A stretch of DNA of 64,000 nucleotides, taken from the NCBI RefSeq assembly GCF_000002985.6, contig NC_003283.11, positions 12,028,001 to 12,092,000 of the forward strand, in the 5' to 3' direction. This document shows positions 59,238 through 64,000 of this stretch, piece after piece. A model generated the notes under the pieces. That model saw nothing but the letters and a program-made list of their open reading frames with translations, was not told the DNA's origin and made no database searches. The DNA comes from Caenorhabditis elegans (Eukaryota > Nematoda > Chromadorea > Rhabditida > Rhabditidae). A program made the translations under genes and the position numbers. Numbering within the stretch: position 1 is the first letter of the stretch; the number at the start of each line of letters is the position of its first letter.

Positions 59238-60827
59238 ATGAGATTGCTCCTTCCTTTACTATTCTGTGTTGGAGCATTCTGTTTAGACAATGGTCTGGGA
59301 AGGACTCCACCGATGGGATGGATGTCATGGACCGCATTTTATTGTGAAATCGATTGTGTGAAACATCCGACAGGTTGTATCAATGAGCAATTGTACAAGG
59401 ATATGGCAGATCAGCTTGGTATGTAACAATTTGTTTAAATTTCAAATTTATAAAATGGTTTAGTGTCCGGCGGATATGATAAAGTTGGTTATAAGTCAGT
59501 GCATATTGATGACTGTTGGTCGGAAATGGAAAGAGATTCTCATGGAATATTGGTTGCAAATAAAACACGATTCCCCAGTGGAATGAAGGCTTTGGCTAAA
59601 TATGTGAGTGCAATATTCTAATGATTTTTTTTTGTTTTTACTTCAACTTATTAATCTTATTTCAAAAACTTCAGATGCACGACCGTGGACTTAAGTTTGG
59701 AATTTATGAAGATTATGGTACAAAAACATGTGGAGGATATCCAGGAAGTTACAAACATGAAAAAGTTGATGCTCAAACATTTGCTGCTTGGGATGTTGAT
59801 TATTTGAAACTTGATGGTTGCAATATTGATCAAGCAATGATGCCAATTGGATATCCACTTTTTGAAAAAGAACTTAATGAAACTGGACGCCCAATTATGT
59901 ACTCTTGTAGTTGGCCAGCTTATTTGATTGACCATCCAGAACTGGTAAATTATAATTTGATTGGAAAGTACTGCAACACTTGGCGTAACTTTGATGATAT
60001 TAATTCCTCATGGAAATCTATTATTTCAATTATTTCCTATTATGACAAAATGCAAGACAAACACATTCCAACTCATGGTCCAGGAAAATGGCATGATCCA
60101 GATATGCTTGTAATTGGAAATAAGGGAATTACACTGGATATGTCTATTTCTCAATTCACTGTTTGGTGTATTTGGTCAGCTCCTCTTATTATGTCAAATG
60201 ATTTACGAATTATCGGTGATAGTTTCAAGGATGTTCTCAAAAACAAGGAAGCAATTAAAATTAATCAGGATCCTCTCGGAATTATGGGAAGATTGATCAA
60301 AAATGTATGTGACAAACGATTTGTTTGAATAGTGATTTAAAAATAATATTTCAGAGCACCGATATCGGAGTTTATGTAAAACAAATTACTCCATCAAAGG
60401 GAGACAAGAAATCGTTTGCATTTGCTTATCTCAACAGGAACGAGAAAGAAGGATATGTAAGTCTAACAAAAATTGAATTTTTTGATTCTAAAATAATTAA
60501 AAGTTATTATTTCTCATTTTCCAGAAACGTATTGAAATTCAACTTGCCTCAATTGGTCTCACTGATCCTGCTGGTTACTATGTTCATGATATCTGGTCCC
60601 ATGTTGATCTCGGTCTTCTTCGTTCAGGAGACAGTATAGTTGTATCAATTGCTCCAGCTGGAAGTGTCTTTTTCCGTGCCGACCTTGCATCGCTTCATCA
60701 ACCAAAAGGAAAACGACGTTACAAATTTGACAATTCAAATGTTGTTTATGAATTTGAAAGAGAACAGTCTCAATTGGGACGATTTGATTTCGGAGATTAC
60801 TTGAGAACCAATAGAGTTCAATTTTAG
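59238..60827 (+). CDS. gana-1: alpha-galactosidase / alpha-N-acetylgalactosaminidase (GH27)
   Basis: Five exons: 59238-59418, 59464-59603, 59675-60304, 60355-60456 and 60525-60827; 451 residues. The signal peptide is MRLLLPLLFCVGAFC, then the GH27 start LDNGLGRTPPMGWMSW. Catalytic nucleophile: Asp in YLKLDGCN. Acid/base: second Asp region of RNFDDINSSW. The specificity loop reads YSCSWPAYL: Ser and Ala as in human NAGA (SCSWPAY), not Glu and Leu as in human GLA (SCEWPLY). This predicts acceptance of N-acetylgalactosamine as well as galactose. A C-terminal beta domain ends NRVQF. A lysosomal enzyme that removes terminal alpha-GalNAc/alpha-Gal from glycoconjugates. It is the only such gene I recall in the worm. 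Symbol from memory. Confidence 0.97.
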
Positions 60828-61072
60828 GTCGTTCTTCTAGTTGTATATATACAAAAAGTATCTCTACAATAATTTTTCTTGTATATTGATATATGTACCT
60901 CAAGCAAATTGATAAATGATCTTTAAATTTTAAAACATGTTATTATAAATCTGTAACCAGGCAATCACATGCTTCGATCTTCTATAGCAGCGGAAAATAT
61001 TATTCGAGAAATATTTTTTTGGGTTTAGTTTTTTGCTGGATCAGCTACAGAACCTGAATACGTTAATCGGAG

Positions 61073-63793
61073 ATGGGCAATTTTTCGTTCACAATGTTTC
61101 AAATTCTCAATTTAAAAATGAATCTTTCTCTACCGTATTGTAATCGAAGTACTGGAAGAATTTGTTCAAAAATTAGATTATATCACAGGGTAAGTTTTTT
61201 ATAAAAATGCTTAATTTATATTAAAAATAGGTGTCCTGAAATTTAGGAAAAAAATAGTTAAAACAATTAAGCATAGAAAAATGAATTCTTGGCCATTGTA
61301 GATACAACAGAGAAACATGACCATATGATTTTTTGATGACTTGATAATTTTCAGTCGTTCCGAAGCAATCCTTCCCTCCAAATGTGTTTTATTATTGTGT
61401 TCCTCTTGTTCATCTTTTCCTTAATTATGTTCATGAAACTGAATCAAAATTCTTATTCTGGAAAAGAAATACTTGGTTATTTGTATGAGACAGCTATTGA
61501 TCAATTGACCTACAATCATACACATGCTTTCATTACTTCTGCGTATTATTATAGAAATTCTAAATCGTAAGTTGGAATTCAACACAAACTTTCATTTAAA
61601 ATATTCAGTCTTGGAGAAAATGCAGTTGCAATGATTGTAGCGATGAGTCAACGAACATTTAAACATCTTGAAAATCATGAAATTACGATTGTTGGTTCAC
61701 GAGGATACCAGAATTTGAAAACCAAAGCTTCCATTACAGTGTTCGCATTAAAATGGAAATTTTGAATTAATTTAGAGCTTTTTTAGGGAAACTGCAGAAC
61801 AAATGTCATGTGAGTATGTTATGGCATTGATACAAGGAATAACGTTAGAAATTCCTCAAAAATTAGAAATTGAATCTGCAGGAACAAGAGTTCAGGTAAC
61901 TTTTGTGTTTCTAGTTCAAGGGAATCCTTGATGAAGTTCATAGAATGGTCTATTTCATGTAAGATAGAACAATGTGCATAGAAAACAAAAATATTAATGG
62001 CTAGCCCGATTTTTTGTAGACTTCGTTAATTGTGACTCCAAATTTTCTAATGTTGGTAATTATGCAAGAAACGAACTTTCTTTAACAGTTATGACTTGTC
62101 CCTTTGGGAACAACAATTTAAATGAAGAAATTCATTTTTGTATTCAATGTTTTATCTCATAAAATTTGATTCTTTAGATTCCGTTTCGAGAACCGCGTAA
62201 GAATTCACATTCTCCAGTCATTATCTGCATCTCTCCACAATTTGTAGCAGAGAAATGGCAATTATTTCTAATGAACATACATGTAATTCGTAGATATGGA
62301 GGACATATGCATATATACATAACTAGTATGGTTGAAAAACTTTTCAATGTTCTGAAAATATATGAAGATATGGTTAGTTACTCACTTCAATGTGATAATG
62401 ATATGCAATTTTTAGGAAGCTCTAACAATTGATTATTGGATTCGAATGAAGTTAAAAAAAACATCATCTCCCGTAGCAGATATTATGAAAAATGTTGAAT
62501 GGAGACATCAGGCTGGAGCACAAACCGACTGCCTCTTACAATACAAGGTATGCAAGCGTTTTTTTTTAAATTTTATTGCTGGGATTATATATAGAACACC
62601 TATATATTTGAACATCATAGAAGAAATAATCTCTCAATGCTTTATGCTTCAAAATAATAGTAAATTGCAGGAAGTGGCGGAATTCATAGCTTTTTTCGAT
62701 ATAGACGATATTCTTGTTCCTAACTTCTCCCACAATTATCATCAAGAGTTCTCAAGCCATTTTAATGCTTATCCATCATATCATTCAATATTTTATGGGA
62801 AACGAGACGTTTTTGTTGAAAAAATTTCCAGTATTGAAGATTTTTCATTTCGTCACTTGTTCTCAAATATGAAAATTCAAGAAGAGACTGGTTATGGAAA
62901 GTCAATTGTTAATCCATTGAAGTACAATTCCACGTGGATTCATCACTCAATGAAATTGCCAAGAAATAAGATGTTAAAAATAATGAATACGGAAATAATT
63001 CACATCAAGAATATTTTGGATTCCGAATTAAACAAAGATGCACCAATCCACTTACCGATAATTTATGGAACGGAAACTGAATCAGTTATTCGAGAAATGG
63101 ATTTGAAAACTCTCGATTTTGATTTTCAGACGTAATCTCCCTTTCTGAAAACAACAAAATGAAAACATTAACTTTTAGTGTCTATCAAAATCCAATCTAT
63201 AGAGAAGCTGCACTTAAAATGATTGATTATAACTTCTACACTCCAATTGTTTTCAATTGCTACAATGAATCGTTTTATCATCCATATTTTGTCGAGAAAA
63301 AAGACTTTAGTCAAATTTGTCCAAATGCAGATAACTGTCAGGTTAGAAACTTAAAATATGTTTTTTTCAAACATTTTAATGAATTGTTCTTGAAATTTTT
63401 TTTTCAAATTCAAATTTTGTTATTTTCATTTGACCGGGGTTCGAGAATCCAGCTTTCTCAAAAACGCAATTTTCTTCTTTTTTTCATATTTTTCGGCTGA
63501 AATGTTCAAAAAATTTTTTATCACTCACTATCAGTGACAGTGAATAGTAACAGCCGTTGTGGTTTTCACCCACACAGACCTTTCCGATAGATTGAAATTA
63601 AATTTAAATCCCTTAAAACATAATATTTCTATCATTACTGGTAATGTGTGAATAATTTCAGCTACCTCAGCGAGAAGATATCAAATGCATTCATTCAGAT
63701 GGAGAATATGTTTCTGGTCCAGAAATGTACCCGATCACTTTCCATTATGCAGTTCATCCATTTTGGTCGAATGACATTGGATGCTACCAATAA
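61073..63793 (+). CDS. GT92 (DUF23) glycosyltransferase-like type II membrane protein
   Basis: Nine exons: 61073-61189, 61355-61566, 61609-61738, 61776-61895, 62178-62372, 62416-62547, 62671-63131, 63179-63341 and 63662-63793; 553 residues. The first exon follows a GCTACAG acceptor; in-frame ATGs at 61073, 61094 and 61118 are all possible starts. Anchor: [22 protein letters not shown]92 blocks: [71 protein letters not shown] (DxD metal site) and [20 protein letters not shown]. The tail is [20 protein letters not shown], then IGCYQ. Worm GALT-1, of this family, galactosylates core fucose of N-glycans. Intron 61739-61775 is only 37 bp. The nearby 48-bp alternative breaks the frame. Confidence 0.85.
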
Positions 63794-64000
63794 AAACATC
63801 ATAGCCCATTGTAAAAATGTCATAAACAGAACGATCTGTTTGTTGTAGATTTCATAAATATTTGTTATTTTTCACTGATTTTCGAAGAACATAGTCGGAC
63901 ACAAAAAATTGTGGTCAAACCACAGTGAGTCACTGCAAACATTTGGTTAGAGTAGCTGCGTGTACTTTGTGTCTTTTCGTCTCTTTTAGTAGCCACATGA

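Overview
This is nematode nuclear DNA, almost certainly Caenorhabditis elegans. It is AT-rich, with very short introns (often 46-50 bp) that end in TTTTCAG or TTTTTAG. Many start codons lie directly behind a TTTCAG acceptor, as expected for spliced-leader trans-splicing, and palindromic MITE-type repeats sit in introns and spacers. Several genes match my memory of chromosome V genes around cosmids F10C2 and R07B7. Those names are recalled, not searched.

Layout, 1-13.6 kb: a minus-strand gene with very long introns (4327-12866). I read it as the worm counterpart of the nuclear cap-binding/mRNA-export factor NCBP3. 13.6-24.1 kb: a plus-strand cluster that looks like an operon, with the DNA polymerase delta catalytic subunit, an ER alpha-mannosidase-like EDEM protein and mitochondrial aspartyl-tRNA synthetase. 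25.9-28.3 kb: an SLC17-like MFS transporter. 28.8-42.5 kb, all minus strand: a disordered protein whose nine introns are all phase 1, a ClC-7-like chloride/proton exchanger (clh-6), a Q/R-rich protein starting with a UAP56-binding motif, and two tandem kynurenine 3-monooxygenase paralogues. 45-55.5 kb, minus strand: a nematode GT14 core-2/I-branching-type enzyme and two tandem membrane-anchored GDSL lipases. 56.4-63.8 kb, plus strand: an SLC25 carrier, alpha-galactosidase/N-acetylgalactosaminidase gana-1, and a GT92 (DUF23) glycosyltransferase.

Functional threads: two genes (NCBP3-like, and the UAP56-binding-motif protein) point to mRNA export. clh-6 and gana-1 are lysosomal. EDEM, the GT14 and GT92 enzymes and gana-1 all handle glycans. 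No prokaryote-type system, CRISPR array or viral gene was seen. The most interesting points are the NCBP3 and UAP56-binding-motif assignments, loss of the substrate-binding residues in the second kynurenine monooxygenase, the uniform phase-1 gene, and a hAT-type MITE with intact 8-bp target duplications between the two kmo genes.

Exon boundaries were worked out by hand from splice consensus, reading frame and family similarity. In every spliced gene listed, the exons join in frame.
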